Shown: positions 1-9,996, numbered from the stretch's first letter. The stretch is DNA of 64,000 nt from CAVQAH01 sp963784195 (GCA_963784195.1 CAWARA010000027.1:56851-120850); one strand, 5' to 3'. Notes: a model not told the origin generated them from the letters alone. Program-made: numbers and translations.

Positions 1-390
1 AGCGGCTGGCTCGACGCCGGCGTTGTCGACGGCAAGAACAAGCTCGTTCCGACCGTCTCTTTCCGCATCCGCAAGAATACCGATCGGGAAATCCGGCCCA
101 TCTCGCTGAACGTACATTTCAAGCGTTTTGGTCCGTCCATACCCGAGGGTGAGGAAGAGTTCGAAGAAGTGTTCCTGCAGCGCGTCGCGTTCGATCAAGG
201 CAACCAGACGGATGTCATCCGTGTGCAGCCGAAGGTGGGCTACACGGGAGAGCCGCCGCAGTCGCGCGCCGAAATGCTCAAGAACAGTCAGTTCGTCGAC
301 ATGCGCGTCGTGGTGTTCGCCAAGCAGAGCTCTTCTCAATGGGTGGAGCTGACGCGGCAGGACATCCCGCGTCAACTCATCACGCAGTAG
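1..390 (+). CDS. Unidentified protein, C-terminal 129 residues (5' end outside window)
   Basis: Frame 1 is open from the first base to a TAG at 388-390 and has the codon use of the neighbouring genes, so this is the tail of a real gene whose start lies upstream. The visible part is hydrophilic, with alternating beta-type stretches (SGWLDAGVV, LVPTVSFRIRKNT, ISLNVHFKRFG) and no membrane segment or signal. It may be a beta-sandwich domain of an envelope or periplasmic protein. I do not recognise a family. The downstream permease starts 16 bases after the stop, so the two may be co-transcribed. Confidence 0.6.
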   Translation, partial: SGWLDAGVVDGKNKLVPTVSFRIRKNTDREIRPISLNVHFKRFGPSIPEGEEEFEEVFLQRVAFDQGNQTDVIRVQPKVGYTGEPPQSRAEMLKNSQFVDMRVVVFAKQSSSQWVELTRQDIPRQLITQ

Positions 391-406
391 CGCCATCACA
401 CATTTC

Positions 407-1855
407 GTGGCGCGCAACCCTACTCCGAATCGTGCATCGCAGGCCGAAGCCGTCCCCACGCTGGAGCGGCGGCTGGGCCCGTTTGACGCGGCCGCCATCA
501 TCGTCTCGAACGTGATCGGCGGCGGCATTCTCTTCACGCCGCCGCTGGTAGCGGCGACCATTCCACACCCGTGGCTGTTCCTCGGCGTGTGGGCCGTAGG
601 GGGAGCGCTGGCATTCATGGGCGCGATGGCGTACGCGGAGCTTGCCGCGCTGCGGCCGCGTGCCGGCGGAGAATACGTCTACCTCCGCGCCGCCTTCGGC
701 AACATGGCTGCGTTCCTGACCGGGTGGACGTCCTTCGTGGCCGGCTTTTCGGGTGCAATCGCCGCCAGCTCGGTCTTCCTGGCGATCTATCTCGACCGGT
801 TCATCCCCGGGGCAGGTGACGCGACGCCGCTCTTCACCATCCCTGTGCCGTTGGTTCCACTCGTGTTCTCGCGGCAGGCGCTGGTTGCCCTTGCCACGAT
901 TGTATTGATGTCCTGGATCCACCTTCGCGGCGTCGGGCCCGGACGGTTGATGGGGAACATCCTGGCGACGCTGAAGGTGCTGGCGCTGCTCATGTTCATC
1001 GCGCTCGGCCTCTCGTTCGGAGCGGGCTCGACCGCGAACCTGCAGCAGTCGGGCGCCGTCCCCGTGTCGATGGCCGCCTGGCTGCTCGCGCTGATTCCTG
1101 TCATGTTCGCGTATTCCGGGTGGAACGCCGCCGCGTACATCGCGGAGGAGATTCGGGATCCGGGCCGGAACGTGCCGCGCGCGCTGGCGCTCGGCACAGC
1201 AGCGGTCATCGCCGTCTACGTGCTGCTGAATCTGCTGTACTTGTTCGTGCTACCGGTTGGTGAGCTGGCGAAGGTGAAGGGCAGCGTGCTCGACGTGATT
1301 GCCGATCGCCTGCTCAACCAGATGGCCGGCAACGTGATGGGGCTCGTCTCCATCATCAGTCTTGCCGCCAGCATCAGCGCGAACGTCTTTGCGGGCCCCC
1401 GCGTCTACTTCGCGATGGCGCGCGACGGCCTGTTCCTGCAGCCGGCCTCGCGCATCCACCCTCGCTTCAAAACCCCTGCGGCCGCAATCGTCGCGCAGGC
1501 GATTTGGAGCGGGCTGCTCGTGCTCACGGGCAGCGGTTCGGCGCTCACGACATACACCGGCTTCTCGGTGATCCTGTTCGCGGGCGTCGCCGTCGCCGCA
1601 CTGTTCGTCCTCCGCCAGCGCGATCCCGACGCCGCGCGACCGTTCCGGGCGCTCGGTTATCCGATCGCGCCGGCCATCTTCACGATCGCGAGCGCCCTGA
1701 TCGTTGCCAACGCTTTGTGGAACGACTTGTTCGTGCCCATGCAGACAGGTGCGCCGTGGGGACCCGCCGCCGCAGGCCTGCTGATCATCGGTGTCGGCGT
1801 GCCGATCTATTTCCTCTTTGCGAGGAGATCTGAGCACCCCGTGGCTCGGCGTTGA
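407..1855 (+). CDS. APC-superfamily amino acid permease
   Basis: A 482-residue inner-membrane protein with about twelve hydrophobic segments. After a hydrophilic head it carries the APC-family first-helix motif (IIVSNVIGGGILFTPP, residues about 31-46), where unwound helix 1 binds substrate, and the characteristic GGEYVYLRAAFG stretch after helix 2. Length and layout match the amino acid/polyamine/organocation family, closest in feel to LAT/YjeM-like members that exchange or import amino acids. The start is GTG at 407; no earlier ATG in frame fits. Substrate cannot be read from the sequence. Confidence 0.85.
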   Translation: MARNPTPNRASQAEAVPTLERRLGPFDAAAIIVSNVIGGGILFTPPLVAATIPHPWLFLGVWAVGGALAFMGAMAYAELAALRPRAGGEYVYLRAAFGNMAAFLTGWTSFVAGFSGAIAASSVFLAIYLDRFIPGAGDATPLFTIPVPLVPLVFSRQALVALATIVLMSWIHLRGVGPGRLMGNILATLKVLALLMFIALGLSFGAGSTANLQQSGAVPVSMAAWLLALIPVMFAYSGWNAAAYIAEEIRDPGRNVPRALALGTAAVIAVYVLLNLLYLFVLPVGELAKVKGSVLDVIADRLLNQMAGNVMGLVSIISLAASISANVFAGPRVYFAMARDGLFLQPASRIHPRFKTPAAAIVAQAIWSGLLVLTGSGSALTTYTGFSVILFAGVAVAALFVLRQRDPDAARPFRALGYPIAPAIFTIASALIVANALWNDLFVPMQTGAPWGPAAAGLLIIGVGVPIYFLFARRSEHPVARR

Positions 1856-1861
1856 ACCCCA

Positions 1862-1927
1862 GGAGCGCGGCTCTTTAGAGCCGCGTCGCCGCTGATCCTG
1901 ACGCGCGGCTGAAGCCGCGCGCTCCTG
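1862..1927. repeat. Intergenic double hairpin of the GCGGCTTCAGCCGC type
   Basis: Two nested inverted repeats: GCGCGGCTC with GAGCCGCG around a short TTTA loop, then GCGCGGCT with AGCCGCGC, and outer arms CAGGAGCGCGGCT / AGCCGCGCGCTCCTG. It lies between two convergent genes and runs into the end of the minus-strand gene, supplying its last residues and stop. Related hairpins occur at 19313 and 39787. It may act as a bidirectional terminator or mRNA 3' stabiliser; no T-run is present. Confidence 0.75.
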
Positions 1928-2282
1928 GTTGCATCAACGCATACAGCGTCAGCAGGGCGAGCGTCCCGTCGCTGGCCGCGAACAGCAGGAACGACGCGGG
2001 CGAGCCACGGAAGAAGTAATCGAGCAGAAAGATGATTGCTCCCGCCCCCTTCAGGATCGGTCCCATGACCCACATGTAGCCGCGGTAGCGATCGGGCTCG
2101 CGCCACGGAAGAACGTAGCCAATACCGATCGAGATCAGAAACAGCGCGTTCAGATTGGAGAAGATCGGCGGCGACGCCGGGGGCACACCGAAGAGGGACG
2201 CGAGGGTGTCCGGCGCGAGCAACAAAAAGGCCCCTACGACGAAGTCGTAGAGGCCCGAAATGCCCGCGACGAGGGAGAGCAC
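1875..2282 (-). CDS. Small four-helix integral membrane protein, function unknown
   Basis: A 135-residue protein made of about four hydrophobic helices with short loops (LSLVAGISGLYDFVVGAFLL, IFSNLNALFLISIGIGYVL, KGAGAIIFLLDYFF, FLLFAASDGTLALLTLYAL). It resembles small conserved acidobacterial/proteobacterial membrane proteins without a known role. The last 15 or so residues (GARGFSRASGSAATRL) are encoded by the intergenic hairpin repeat, so the ancestral stop was probably earlier or lost. It is only a few bases downstream of the PEGA gene on the same strand and may share its transcript. Confidence 0.65.
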   Translation of the reverse strand: MLSLVAGISGLYDFVVGAFLLLAPDTLASLFGVPPASPPIFSNLNALFLISIGIGYVLPWREPDRYRGYMWVMGPILKGAGAIIFLLDYFFRGSPASFLLFAASDGTLALLTLYALMQPGARGFSRASGSAATRL

Positions 2283-2285
2283 AGC

Positions 2286-3361
2286 TTACTGGATCCGCTT
2301 CATCTCACCCTTGTACGTCACCGTTTCGCCTGGCGTGATGAGCACTTCGAACTGCAGCGGCTCGAAGCCATCCGCCTTGATCTCGATGCGGTGGCCGCCG
2401 CCATCGATGTTCAGTTTCTGGAAGGTGCCGTCGAAGCTGTCCACGTCGCCGACGAAGTAGCCGTCGACGTAGACCTGGCCCTGACGCGGTTTGATCTTCA
2501 GCCGCAGCGAGCCGGTGTCCTGATAGGACTGGCTGTAGCCTCCGCTGCCGCTGTAGTAGCCGCCGCCGCCATAACCGCCGCCGTAGCCTGCACCATACCC
2601 GTAGCCGTACCGGGGTAGCCGTAACCGAACCCGCCGTAATAGAACGGGTCGTAATACAGATAACCCAGACCGAATCCGTATCCCGGACCCCAGAACCCGT
2701 ATGGATAGTAGTAAGGCCGGTAGTAGTAGTTGTTGTTGATCGGCGGCACGGGGTAACCGCTCCGGCCGACCGCTGCGCCTGACGCTGGCCGTCCATCTCG
2801 CGGGCGGCTGTAAACCGGAACCGCGCGCCGCTGGCTCGAGTCGTTGTCGGCGGTGCTGCCGTTCGACCCGTTGGAGTCAGGCGCCGTTCGCGATCCGCCC
2901 GAGACACGGGACCCTTCGCGGCTGCTGCCGCTGTCGCGGCTGCCGCCCTCGCTCTTCGGCGTCGCACTGCGCCCGGTGCTCTGACCACCGCCGCCGCTGC
3001 GCGGAGACTGCGTGCGCTGCTGCGAACGCTCCGGCGGAGCGCCGGACGATCGGTCGAGCATGGTGGATGAGGACGGCGCCGAGCGGCTGGAGGAGTATCC
3101 GCTCGTACCACCGTCGCTCATCCCGCCACCGGTCGAACCGCTCCGTGAGACGGCGCTGCCGCGCGACTCTGACCCGCCGCGCGACTCCGATCCGCCCCGT
3201 GCCTCAGAGCCGCCACGCGACTCCGAGCCACTCCGGGAGACGGCCGAGCCGGTCCTTTCGCCACCGGCCGGGCGCCCTTCTTGCGCCAGGGTTGGAGCGA
3301 CGCTCAAGGCTACTGCCGTTGCCGTCGCCGCCACGATGCCGATGGAGAATCTGTCACGCAT
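2286..3361 (-). CDS. Secreted Ser/Gly/Tyr-rich protein with C-terminal PEGA domain (frameshifted)
   Basis: The start ATG at 3361 has a GAGGAG ribosome site six bases upstream and opens a signal peptide ending at ALSVAPTLAQ. A long low-complexity region follows (repeats of SESRGGSEARGG type), then a Tyr/Gly/Pro-rich stretch, then a PEGA domain (GSLRLKIKPRQGQVYVDG, ending ITPGETVTYKGEMKRIQ and TAA at 2286). The reading frame breaks near 2608-2616 beside a run of four G: the Tyr/Gly stretch continues as YGYGYGAGYGGG only in another frame. PEGA domains are found on surface proteins of Acidobacteria and relatives and are thought to contact the cell wall or other surface components. It is probably a cell-envelope protein. 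Confidence 0.75.
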
Positions 3362-3475
3362 GATGAACTCCTCGCGTCCTGCTGCCCCGCTGCACAAATC
3401 GTCAACTTCTGCAAAGCAACCAATTTGCCAGGGCCGGAGGCCGCAAATGCGCGTGCATTCGCATTTTACGCTCAC

Positions 3476-3703
3476 TTACGCCGTTTGTCGTGTCCCCAGT
3501 TGATGTCAGCTCGTCACGCCCAGGTGACACACGGCCGTGGTTCGTAGCTCCGTCGCTCGTGGCTCGAAAACCCGCAATTTGGCGCGCCTGAGGCTCCTTC
3601 GAGCGACGAGCCGACGAGCCACGAGCCCCGAGCCCCGGGCCCGACCCGAGCCGGTCATGGGTTTGCCGAGCCCCGGTCCCTTTGATAGACTCCGAAAAGC
3701 CTC
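3476..3703. repeat. Gene-free gap with GTGGTTCGTAGCTCGTGG-type palindrome
   Basis: This is the divergent gap between the PEGA gene and hslV. At 3535-3571 the sequence runs CGTGGTTCGTAGCTC and GCTCGTGGCTCG; at 3598-3640 it returns as the complement, CGAGCGACGAGCC then CGAGCCACGAGCC, so the two arms can form an imperfect hairpin. Same family as the elements at 9999, 25665, 34127, 39811, 47418 and 49228. A promoter for hslV should lie close to 3660-3700 but no convincing -35/-10 pair stands out. Confidence 0.7.
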
Positions 3704-4231
3704 ATGTTTCGAGCCACGACAGTGCTGGCCGTTCGCCACCGGGACGAGACGGTCATGGCCAGCGACGGCCAGGTCACCTTTGGCGAGACGGTCGTCAAGC
3801 AGAACGCCCGGAAAATCCGCCGCCTCTACAACGATCGCATCCTCGCCGGGTTCGCCGGCTCAGCCGCTGATTCGTTTGCGTTGTTTTCACGGTTCGAGGC
3901 CAAGCTCGAGCAGTACCGGGGGAATCTCGATCGCTCCGCGGTCGAACTGGCGAAGGACTGGCGAACCGATCGGATACTTCGACGGCTCGAAGCCATGCTC
4001 ATCGTCATGGATCAGAAATCGACTTACCTGCTCTCGGGGAACGGCGATCTGATCGAGCCTGACGATGGCATCATAGCGATTGGATCGGGCGGCGCGTTCG
4101 CCATGTCGGCGGCAAAGGCGCTCGCCCGCCACACGGACTTGAGCGCTCGGCGCATCGCCGAAGAGTCGATGGCGATTGCGGCGGCGATCTGTATCTACAG
4201 CAACGCCAACATCACGATCGAAGCACTGTAG
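3704..4231 (+). CDS. hslV: ATP-dependent protease proteolytic subunit HslV
   Basis: The peptidase of the HslUV (ClpYQ) complex, a dodecamer of N-terminal-threonine hydrolases that degrades unfolded and regulatory proteins in the cytoplasm. At 175 residues the length is typical. A four-residue leader (MFRA) precedes Thr5, the expected catalytic nucleophile after processing, in the context TTVLAVR. Family landmarks follow: ASDGQVT, GFAGSAAD and GNGDLIEPDDGIIAIGSGG. The gene is followed six bases later by hslU, the usual operon order. Confidence 0.97.
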   Translation: MFRATTVLAVRHRDETVMASDGQVTFGETVVKQNARKIRRLYNDRILAGFAGSAADSFALFSRFEAKLEQYRGNLDRSAVELAKDWRTDRILRRLEAMLIVMDQKSTYLLSGNGDLIEPDDGIIAIGSGGAFAMSAAKALARHTDLSARRIAEESMAIAAAICIYSNANITIEAL

Positions 4232-4237
4232 ACAGGA

Positions 4238-5620
4238 ATGGCCATCTACCTACCTGAATCCACTACGTCCACGATTGAATCGCTGACCCCGCGTCAGATC
4301 GTCGTCGAGCTCGACAAGTACGTCGTCGGTCAGGGTCAGGCGAAGCGGGCGGTCGCGATCGCGTTGCGCAGCCGACTGCGGCGGCAGAAGCTGCCGACCG
4401 AGATGGCGGAAGAAGTCGCGCCGAAGAACATCCTGATGATCGGCCCGACCGGCGTCGGCAAGACCGAGATTGCCCGCCGGCTCGCGCGCCTCGCACAGTC
4501 GCCGTTCATCAAAGTCGAAGCGTCGAAGTTCACCGAGGTCGGCTACGTCGGGCGTGACGTCGAGTCGATGGTGCGCGATCTGGTGGAGCTGGCCGTCGAG
4601 ATGATTCGCGAGGAACGCCGGGCGGAGGTCCACGAGAAGGCTCGCCAGTCGGCTGAGGAGCGCGTCCTCGATCTGCTGCTGCCTCCGCTGCCGCCGGGCC
4701 CGGACTACGACGAGCAGGCGGCGGCTGTCCGCGAGCAGGCGCAACGCACGCGCGAAAAGCTTCGCGACCAGCTTCGGCAGGGGCGTCTGGATCAGAAGCA
4801 GGTCGAAATCGACGTCCGCGAAAAGTCGTTTCCGTCGTTCGAGATCATCGCCGGATCCTCCATCGAAGAGGTGGACATCAACGTCAAGGACATGCTCCCC
4901 GGGTTGTTCCAGGGGCGGACGAAGAAGCGCAAGCTGCGCGTGCCGGAAGCGCTCGAGGCGCTGGCGCAGGAAGAAGAGCAGAAGCTGATCGACATGGAGA
5001 CCGTGGCACGCGCGGCCGTGGATCGGGTGCAGCAGTCGGGCATCATCTTCGTCGACGAGATCGACAAGGTGGCCGGGCGCGAAGGCGGGCATGGGCCGGA
5101 TGTGAGCCGCGAAGGCGTGCAGCGCGACATCCTGCCGATCGTCGAAGGCACGACGGTCAACACGAAGTATGGGATGGTGAAGACCGATCACATCCTGTTC
5201 ATTGCTGCTGGAGCGTTCCATGTGTCGAAACCCTCCGACCTGATTCCAGAGCTTCAGGGACGCTTTCCGATCCGCGTCGAGCTGGAGGCACTCGGGCGTG
5301 AGGATTTCGTGCGCATCCTCACCGAACCGCGCAACGCGCTCGTCAAGCAGTACACGGCGCTGTTGGCTACGGAGGGTGTTTCGATTCGCTTTACCGAGGG
5401 CGCGATCGGACGTATTGCGGACTTTGCGACGCTCGTCAACGAGCGGACCGAGAACATCGGCGCGCGCCGTCTGCACACCGTGATGGAGAAACTGCTGGAT
5501 CAGATTTCGTTCGACGCACCGGACCTCGACGAGAAGAACATCACGATCGACGACAGCTACGTGGATCGGATGCTCGCTGACATCGTTCGCAACGAAGATC
5601 TGTCACGCTACGTCCTGTGA
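4238..5620 (+). CDS. hslU: ATP-dependent protease ATPase subunit HslU
   Basis: The AAA+ unfoldase partner of HslV. It is 460 residues long, with Walker A GPTGVGKT at residues 69-76, the pore region motif EVGYVGRDVESMVRDL just after, a variable I domain (about residues 110-240) and Walker B IIFVDEIDK near 268-276. It ends LSRYVL, the conserved C-terminal tail that inserts between HslV subunits and activates them. The start ATG lies six bases after the hslV stop. The last four bases overlap the next gene's start. Confidence 0.97.
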   Translation: MAIYLPESTTSTIESLTPRQIVVELDKYVVGQGQAKRAVAIALRSRLRRQKLPTEMAEEVAPKNILMIGPTGVGKTEIARRLARLAQSPFIKVEASKFTEVGYVGRDVESMVRDLVELAVEMIREERRAEVHEKARQSAEERVLDLLLPPLPPGPDYDEQAAAVREQAQRTREKLRDQLRQGRLDQKQVEIDVREKSFPSFEIIAGSSIEEVDINVKDMLPGLFQGRTKKRKLRVPEALEALAQEEEQKLIDMETVARAAVDRVQQSGIIFVDEIDKVAGREGGHGPDVSREGVQRDILPIVEGTTVNTKYGMVKTDHILFIAAGAFHVSKPSDLIPELQGRFPIRVELEALGREDFVRILTEPRNALVKQYTALLATEGVSIRFTEGAIGRIADFATLVNERTENIGARRLHTVMEKLLDQISFDAPDLDEKNITIDDSYVDRMLADIVRNEDLSRYVL

Positions 5621-6871
5621 CCATCGCGCGCTCCACGGTCTTTCCAGCGCTTATTGCGACGGCGCTTGCAGGTTCACTTGCCGCCTGCGGCAAGAAGGGC
5701 CCGCCGCTCGCGCCGCTTCGTCTCGTCCCGGCGCCGGTCGCCGACATCAGCGCGCGCCGCACTGGGCCGAACGTCACTATCCGGTTCGTCCTCCCCAACA
5801 AGAACCAGAACGGGCCGGGCACGATCGATCTCGACCGCGTGGAGATCTATGCGGTGACCGTCGGGGCCGGTGCGCTTGTTCCGCCGAACCGCGACCTGAT
5901 GACCAAGGAACGCCTCGTCGGCACCATCGCGGTGAAGCCGCCGCCTGTCGAGGATGCCCCGGCGCCGCCGCCGAACGAGGCTGACAAGAGGCCCGCTCCC
6001 GGCGATCGCGCGGTGTTCGTCGACGAGCTGACGCCCGACAAACTCATTCCGATCAAGTCGCCGCCACCCGAGCCCCAGCCCAAACCTGCGGAAGCCGGAG
6101 TGACGCCGGCAGAAGGTCCGCCCAAGCCGGACGCCGCCGCCGCCGCAGCCTGGTGCGCTGCCTGCGGTGGCGCAGGTTCCCGTGCCGCCACCTGACTATC
6201 CGGTGCGTGTGTATGTGATTCGTGGCATCTCGACGGCGAACCGGCCAGGGCCTCCGGCCGAGCGCGTGACGATTCCGCTGGTGACGGTGCCCAACCCTCC
6301 CGCGGCCGTCGCCGTCAAGCCGACCGAGCGGAACTACGTGCTCGACTGGGTGCCTGCGGTTGCGGAGGCCGGGCAGCCGGCGATTGCGTTCAACGTCTAT
6401 CTCCGCGGACTGGAAGACGCCCCGTTGAACGCGTCTCCGATCGCCGAGGCCAAATTCGAGCACGGGCCGGTCAAGCCGGGCGAAGAGCAGTGCTTCGTCA
6501 TCAGCAGCGTGCAGGTCGTTCGCAACGTGCCGCTCGAGAGCGAGCCGTCGGCGCCCGCCTGCTCGACGTGGACCGACATCTATCCGCCGGCGGCGCCGAA
6601 GGGGCTTCAGGCGGTGGCGGCAGACGATGGCATCAGCCTGAGTTGGGACGCGAATACCGAACCGGACGTGGCTGGCTATCTGATCTTGCGCGCCGAAGCG
6701 CCCGGTGACACACTTCAGCCGCTCGTGCGCGAGCCCATTCGTCAGACGAACTACCGCGATACGGCGGTTCAGTCGGGTATGCGCTACGTCTACGCGATCG
6801 TCGCGCTCGACAAGGCTTCACCCGCGAACACGAGTCAACCATCTGAACGTCAGGAAATCACCGCGAGATGA
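5617..6871 (+). CDS. Lipoprotein with fibronectin type III-like domains (frameshifted)
   Basis: A GTG start overlaps the hslU stop. The N-terminus is a lipoprotein signal (ATALAGSLAAC) followed by GKKGPP, as in small LptM-like lipoproteins. A Pro-rich linker leads to two fibronectin type III-like repeats, the second with PPAAPKGLQAVAADDGISLSWD and a tail of SGMRYVYAIVALDKA. The frame changes inside the GCC run at 6131-6146: the first frame ends in nonsense at 6195, while the second reads smoothly through PPQPGALPAVAQVPVPPP. The intact product would be about 418 residues, anchored in the outer or inner membrane. Function is unknown. Confidence 0.75.
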
Positions 6872-7650
6872 AACGCTTCTACAGAATCGAGCACAACGGC
6901 ACGCCCCGACATGTCGTCGAAGAGAACAAGGTCTGGCGTCTCGTCGAAGGCGATATCTTCGGCAAGTACCAGACCGGCGACCAAATCGCCGCGAACGGCC
7001 ACAAGCTCCTCGCGCCGATCGTGCCCTCGAAGATCGTCGGGGTCGGCCTCAACTACAAGGATCACGCAGCCGAGCAGAACAAGCCGCTCCCGGACGAGCC
7101 GTTGATCTTCCTCAAGCCGTCATCGGCGATCATCGGCCCCGGTGAGCCGATCGTGCTGCCGGAAGGGATTGGGCGCGTGGACCACGAAGCCGAGCTTGGC
7201 GTCGTGATCGGCAGCCAGGCGTGGCAGGTCAGCGAAGAGGACGCGCCGAAGTATGTGTTCGGCCTCACGTGCGTGAACGACGTCAGTGCACGCGTGCTGC
7301 AGGCCAAGGACGGTCAGTTCACACGTGCGAAGGGCTTCGACACCTTCGCACCGCTCGGGCCGTGCATCGCGACAGGCATCCCCTACGACACGCCTGATGG
7401 CATCTCCGTTGAAGGATGGGTGAACGGGACGTGCCGGCAGCAATCGTCGACGCGCGAGCTGATCTTTGGCATCAACAAGCTCATCGAGTTCATCACGGCC
7501 GTGATGACCCTGATGCCCGGCGACATCATCTCAACCGGCACGCCTGCCGGTGTCGCGCCGCTGCAACCCGGCGATAGCGTGACGATCAAGGTCGGCGGCG
7601 TCGGCGAGTTGACGAATCCCGTGGGGCTGGCCGTTAGGGTGAAGAGATAG
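6868..7650 (+). CDS. Fumarylacetoacetate hydrolase-family protein
   Basis: A 260-residue single-domain member of the FAH family, metal-dependent C-C hydrolases or decarboxylases acting on beta-diketo or acylpyruvate substrates. The signature VGLNYKDHAAE is followed by the metal-ligand region HEAELGVVIG (about residues 105-114), the VNDVSAR motif and the closing GDIISTGTPAGV. These match acylpyruvase/FAHD1-like members, but the substrate cannot be assigned. The ATG overlaps the stop of the preceding lipoprotein by four bases, so it belongs to the same transcription unit as hslVU. Confidence 0.88.
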   Translation: MKRFYRIEHNGTPRHVVEENKVWRLVEGDIFGKYQTGDQIAANGHKLLAPIVPSKIVGVGLNYKDHAAEQNKPLPDEPLIFLKPSSAIIGPGEPIVLPEGIGRVDHEAELGVVIGSQAWQVSEEDAPKYVFGLTCVNDVSARVLQAKDGQFTRAKGFDTFAPLGPCIATGIPYDTPDGISVEGWVNGTCRQQSSTRELIFGINKLIEFITAVMTLMPGDIISTGTPAGVAPLQPGDSVTIKVGGVGELTNPVGLAVRVKR

Positions 7651-7765
7651 CCGGGACTCGGGGCTCGGGACTCGGGGCTCGGCGCTCGACGAGCCGCGAT
7701 CGGCGGGGACTTGGGGCTTTCGAGCCCCGAGCACACGAATCCCGAGTCGCGAGCCGGCAAGGATA
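7651..7765. repeat. GGGACTCGGGGCTCGG-type self-complementary repeat
   Basis: Between two same-strand genes lies a low-complexity stretch of short units GGGACTCGGGGCTC on the left and their complement, GAGCCCCGAGCAC and CCCGAGTCGCGAGCC, on the right, so the transcript can fold into a long imperfect hairpin. The unit differs in sequence from the GTGGTTCGTAG family but has the same architecture. Confidence 0.7.
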
Positions 7766-7769
7766 AAAC

Positions 7770-8423
7770 ATGAAGTTATTCATCGATTCCGGCAATTTGA
7801 AAGACATCGAGAGCCTCGTACCGCTCGGCATCATCGACGGGATCACGACCAACCCGTCGCTGCTGGCCAAGGAAGGCGGCGACTATCGCAGCATTCTGAA
7901 AAAGATCTGCCAGATTGTGAAAGGCCCGACGAGCGCAGAGGTCGTGGCGACCGATGCGGAAGGCATGATTCGCGAGGGCCGCGATCTTGCCACCATCGAC
8001 GAGCACATCGTCGTCAAGGTGCCGTTCACCAAGGAAGGCGTCAAGGCGTGCAGGGCGCTGTCGTCGGAGGGCAAGCGGGTCAACGTCACGCTGGTGTTCT
8101 CGCCGACGCAGGCGCTGATTGCGGCGAAGGTCGGGGCCAGCTACGTCAGCCCATTCATCGGCCGTCTCGACGACATCGCGACCCCTGGCATGGAGCTCGT
8201 CGAGCAGATCGTGGATATCTACGACAACTACGAGTTCGCGACCGAAGTGCTCGTCGCATCGGTGCGCCATCCAATGCACGTGGTCGAGGCCGCGCGCCTC
8301 GGGGCCGACATCTGCACGTGCCCGGCCGCGGTCATCGAGTCGATGTTCAAGCATCCGCTCACCGACATCGGGTTGGAACGATTCCTCAAGGACTGGGAGA
8401 AGGCGCAGACCGCTCGCGTCTGA
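7770..8423 (+). CDS. tal: Transaldolase (small TalC/MipB-type)
   Basis: A 217-residue protein of the short transaldolase/fructose-6-phosphate aldolase family. It opens MKLFIDSGNLKDI and has the GITTNPSLLAKEG motif. The Schiff-base lysine is Lys83 in HIVVKVPFT. Later landmarks are VNVTLVFSPTQAL, ASYVSPFIGRLDD and TCPAAVIESMFKHPLTDIGL. It transfers a dihydroxyacetone unit in the non-oxidative pentose phosphate pathway; the members of this size group include both transaldolases and FSA-type aldolases, which the sequence alone cannot fully separate. The carboxylase gene follows 18 bases later. Confidence 0.93.
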   Translation: MKLFIDSGNLKDIESLVPLGIIDGITTNPSLLAKEGGDYRSILKKICQIVKGPTSAEVVATDAEGMIREGRDLATIDEHIVVKVPFTKEGVKACRALSSEGKRVNVTLVFSPTQALIAAKVGASYVSPFIGRLDDIATPGMELVEQIVDIYDNYEFATEVLVASVRHPMHVVEAARLGADICTCPAAVIESMFKHPLTDIGLERFLKDWEKAQTARV

Positions 8424-8441
8424 ACGCCTTCCGAGCGTCCG

Positions 8442-9984
8442 ATGGATTCGTCGAAGCAACTCGAGAAGCTCGAACGCGCCGCCGAGCTCGGTGGCGGTGA
8501 AGATCGTCTTCGGCGTCAGCATGAAGCGGGAAAGCTGACCGCCCGCGAACGCATCGATCTGCTCTTCGATCCCGGCACGTTCGAAGAGGTCGACAAACTG
8601 GTCACCCATCGCTGCCGCGATTTCGGCATGGAGGCCCTGGTCGTGCCCGGCGATGGCGTGGTCGCCGGCGTCGGCCGCGTCGAGGGGCGGCCGGTCTACG
8701 CCTTCGCGCAGGACTTCACGGTGTTCGGCGGCTCGCTCTCCGAGACGAACGCCGCGAAGATCGTGAAGATCATGGATCTCGCGATGAAGATGGGCGCGCC
8801 GGTGGTCGGCCTGAACGATTCGGGCGGCGCGCGCATCCAGGAAGGCGTGATGTCGCTCGCCGGTTACGCGGACATTTTCCTGCGCAACACGCTGGCGTCA
8901 GGCGTCATTCCCCAGATCTCCGCGATCATGGGGCCGTGCGCCGGCGGCGCCGTCTACTCGCCGGCCATCACTGATTTCAACATCATGGTCGAAGGCACGA
9001 GCTACATGTTCGTGACCGGCCCGGATGTGCTCAGGACGGTGACGCACGAGGAGGTCACGAAGGAGCAGCTCGGCGGCGCCGCGACGCACAACGAGATCAG
9101 CGGCGTCGCCCATTTCTCGGTTCACGACGATCGCGAATGCCTGCAGATGATTCGCGAGCTCCTCGGCTATCTTCCCGGCAACAATATTGACGAGGCGCCC
9201 CGGCGCGAGACGAGCGATCCCATCGATCGCGAAGATGATGCGCTCGACCAGCTGGTGCCCGCCGCCCCGAACCAGCCCTACGACATGCACGACCTCCGTG
9301 CAAGTCGTGGCCGACGACGGGGCGTTTCTCGAGGTGCATCGTCACTACGCGCGCAATATCATCGTGGGCTTTGCCCGGCTTGGCGGCCGCAGCGTCGGCA
9401 TCGTCGCCAACCAGCCAGCGCACCTGGCCGGAACGCTCGACATCGATGCGTCGGTGAAGGCCGCGCGATTCGTCCGGTTCTGCGACGCGTTCAACATCCC
9501 GCTGGTGACGTTCGAGGACGTGCCCGGCTTCCTGCCGGGGACGCGACAGGAGTACGGCGGGATCATCAGGCATGGCGCGAAGCTGTTGTTCGCATTCGCG
9601 GAGGCCACGGTTCCCAAGGTCACCGTCATCACGCGCAAGGCCTACGGCGGGGCGTACTGCGTGATGTCGAGCAAGCACATTCGGACGGACGTCAACTTCG
9701 CCTGGCCGACCGCAGAGATTGCGGTGATGGGGCCGGAAGGCGCCGTCAACATTCTTTACAAGCGGGAGCTCGAGGGTGCCGCCGACCCGGTTGCGTTGCG
9801 CGCCCAGAAGGTGGCGGAGTTCCGCGAGAAGTTCGCCAACCCGTTCGTGGCCGCGTCGAGCGGTTTTCTGGACGAGGTCATTCGTCCCCGCGAGACTCGC
9901 CGGAAGCTGATCTCCGCCCTGGCCCGTCTCGAGACGAAACGGGACAAGAATCCGCCCAAAAAGCACGGAAATATTCCGCTCTAA
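8442..9984 (+). CDS. pccB: Acyl-CoA carboxylase carboxyltransferase subunit (frameshifted)
   Basis: The biotin-dependent carboxyltransferase of a propionyl/acetyl-CoA carboxylase, about 514 residues when read across one shift. The N-half has KLTARERIDLLFDPGTFEE, AQDFTVFGGSLSE, the acyl-CoA oxyanion loop NDSGGARIQEGV and MGPCAGGAVYSPA. After a frame change near 9288-9300 it resumes with VVADDGAFLEVH and continues through AYGGAYCVMSSK to the classic tail KKHGNIPL. It transfers carboxylate from biotin to acyl-CoA, feeding propionate via methylmalonyl-CoA or making malonyl-CoA. The biotin carboxylase and carrier follow, completing the complex. Confidence 0.9.
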
Positions 9985-9996
9985 AGCAGAGACGCA

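Noticed and set aside
4250..5476. Minus-strand open frame opposite hslU
   Set aside because: Shadow of a well-identified gene; composition is Arg/Leu-rich, as expected from an antisense frame.
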